Origin: Sycobia sp. Sy_11
Lineage: Eukaryota; Arthropoda; Insecta; Hymenoptera; Epichrysomallidae
Reading direction: 5' to 3'
Length of the DNA: 64,000 bases
Assembly: GCA_018907035.1 (NCBI GenBank)
Contig: JACCIC010000205.1
Span: 651,001-715,000 of the forward strand
Shown here: positions 62,398 to 64,000 of the stretch, one piece after another
Layout: each line of letters begins with the position of its first letter
How positions within the stretch are numbered: position 1 is the first letter of the stretch
The notes under the pieces: generated by a model
Database searches by the model: none
The model's input: the letters and a program-made list of their open reading frames with translations, nothing else
Told to the model about the DNA's origin: nothing
Program-made: the position numbers and the translations under genes

Positions 62398-62766
62398 CAG
62401 AGAGATAGAGAAGGCTGAGAATATAATTGCGGGAGGTGCCAGGAACAATCAACGCACGCGACTATCCTGACAGGACCATTCTGACGGCGCTGCACCAGTA
62501 ATAATACGCGTATAATATGTCCGTCTTTTGAGTTCTCCCGGATTCTTCGATGGCCTTTTCGCCCCGACATAAATACGATTTACGAGCGTCTACGTTGCTC
62601 ACATGGCCCCGGGCGCATGGGACGCGGAGGATAGAGGGGGAGGGGCGCCGAGGAGCGTAGGTACGCGTGGCATCCGCTATTGACTTATAGTTTAAGTAAA
62701 ATTCGTTACTCCGATTATATCGTTTATACCGTATAAGCTTGCGTGCCACGTTTAGGTAAGAGTTTC

Positions 62767-62821
<55 letters not shown>

Positions 62822-63314
62822 CCCCCGAGCGGGCCTTTCTTGTGTCCTTCTTATTACATGATTCTCAATGTGCAACCACTTGAACTTTCCTCGCCCCCCT
62901 CTCTCTCTCACTCTCTCGCGTCTTTGTATTTCTCACATACGCTTAGCCGTTCGACATTTTTTCTCAGCTCCTCTTTTTTCTTCGTGTTACGATCTCTCCT
63001 CGTCGTTCCCGCACACTTTCTTTCCCTATCCATATTCGCGTGCGAATATGTGTGTGTGTGTGTGTGTGTTTTCAAGCATATTTATTGAATCGACCGATTG
63101 CGCTGGCATGTTCGTTCGAGGAATTTTTTTTCTTTAAAAAAATTCGCATACATCGTTTCCCATTAACCGAGTTCGTCGACCTTAGTGATCGTATAAATTT
63201 TCTTTTGAAGTAAGAATGTATATATGTGATTGCATAGGATAATATATTAAGGATTAACACTGATTAAATATCATTATATATGTTTTAAAAATATAACTGT
63301 AGCACCTTATTAAG

Positions 63315-63376
<62 letters not shown>

Positions 63377-64000
63377 AAAATTCAGATATTTTTGAACTGC
63401 GTACATTGAATCAATATCTCAAGCTACCATCATTCCTCACCCACACCACTGAACAATACACTCGAAATATTGAATTCTTCTCAAAAAATATTACCAGCGC
63501 CAAAAAAAAATTATATAAAAAAAATAACATATAGTTTGATGAACTATATATATATATATTTTTATTTGAAATATCGTTTAAACTTTTATTTACCAAGATA
63601 ATTTTTCTATCGATTTTTTTTATCTTTGTTTTTTTATCGATTATACGCCATGAAAATTTCATTCCCTATTAAATCGGCCAGTAAGATATTTGCAATCAGC
63701 GCCTCAAAAAATACAAGTATACAGATTTTCCTTATAATGGGCGTTGCGTATTCTTCATATGTTTATTCATGCGAGGCACCGGGTTCTCGCGACGGAATTA
63801 AGCTACCGAAAATAAGGCAAATTTCAAGGATTTATTTTTTTTTCAAGTGAAAAGTAAATAAGCAATTCGCATCAGTTGCTAGTCACATCTTTCATGGCTC
63901 TTTATCAAGTTTTAAGATATCGACCTGGCCGATTAGCCATCTTTTTATCAGGTCTCATTAGATGGGATAGAACCGTCCATAATTCTTTCACAGTCGACAA
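61368..64000. other. Spacer to the window end
   Basis: (AT)n 61368-61416, 61731-61775, 61988-62045 and 63317-63374; (GA)n 62367-62395 and 62769-62819; (GT)n 63048-63069. GC-rich, CpG-rich DNA at 62080-62660 between two GA tracts could be regulatory. The 74-codon frame at 63626-63850 is not recognised. Confidence 0.5.
62769..62819 (+). repeat. (GA)n microsatellite
   Basis: About 25 GA units, uninterrupted. Possible GAGA-factor-type site, though length suggests slippage. Confidence 0.95.

Overview
The window looks like AT-rich insect nuclear DNA, probably hymenopteran (an inference from style and gene content, not proven). Two multi-exon genes can be read with matching splice phases, both on the minus strand. 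(1) A pyrokinin/PBAN-type neuropeptide precursor (1-3677) whose 3' end lies beyond base 1. It has three visible coding exons, a signal peptide and two amidated PRL peptides. (2) The bHLH heart/visceral-muscle factor Hand (39313 down to 32220). It has three exons, is complete, about 400 aa long, and is greatly lengthened by Gln, His and Asn runs.

Layout. 1-3677: pyrokinin gene, with a mariner relict bounded by inverted repeats inside intron 2. 6681-9036: two decayed mariner transposase copies and a short direct repeat. 9438-12401: a 5'-truncated Jockey-like non-LTR retrotransposon on the minus strand, flanked by a 14-bp target-site duplication; its ORF2 carries two nonsense codons. 12.4-20.2 kb: AT-rich spacer with one GC-rich island (15.1-15.96 kb). 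20277-20572: a heat-shock-like core promoter (two HSE dimers, TATA, initiator at exact spacing, then a 5' splice site) with no protein gene behind it. 20.6-32.2 kb: spacer with microsatellites, a foldback repeat and GC-rich islands. 32220-39313: Hand, with a decayed transposon protein gene on the opposite strand of intron 2. 39.3-64 kb: about 24.7 kb upstream of Hand with no recognisable intact gene. It holds several members of an inverted-repeat family, another foldback, one unrecognised frameshifted ORF, and a very high load of (AT)n, (CT/GA)n and (CA/GT)n tracts.

The two genes are not known to work together: pyrokinins are secreted peptides acting on GPCRs, and Hand is a nuclear transcription factor. 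Most other open frames come from microsatellites (Tyr-Ile, Ser-Leu, Arg-Glu runs) or are shadows. The most interesting lead is the orphan heat-shock-like promoter near 20.5 kb. I saw no tRNA, rRNA or CRISPR array.
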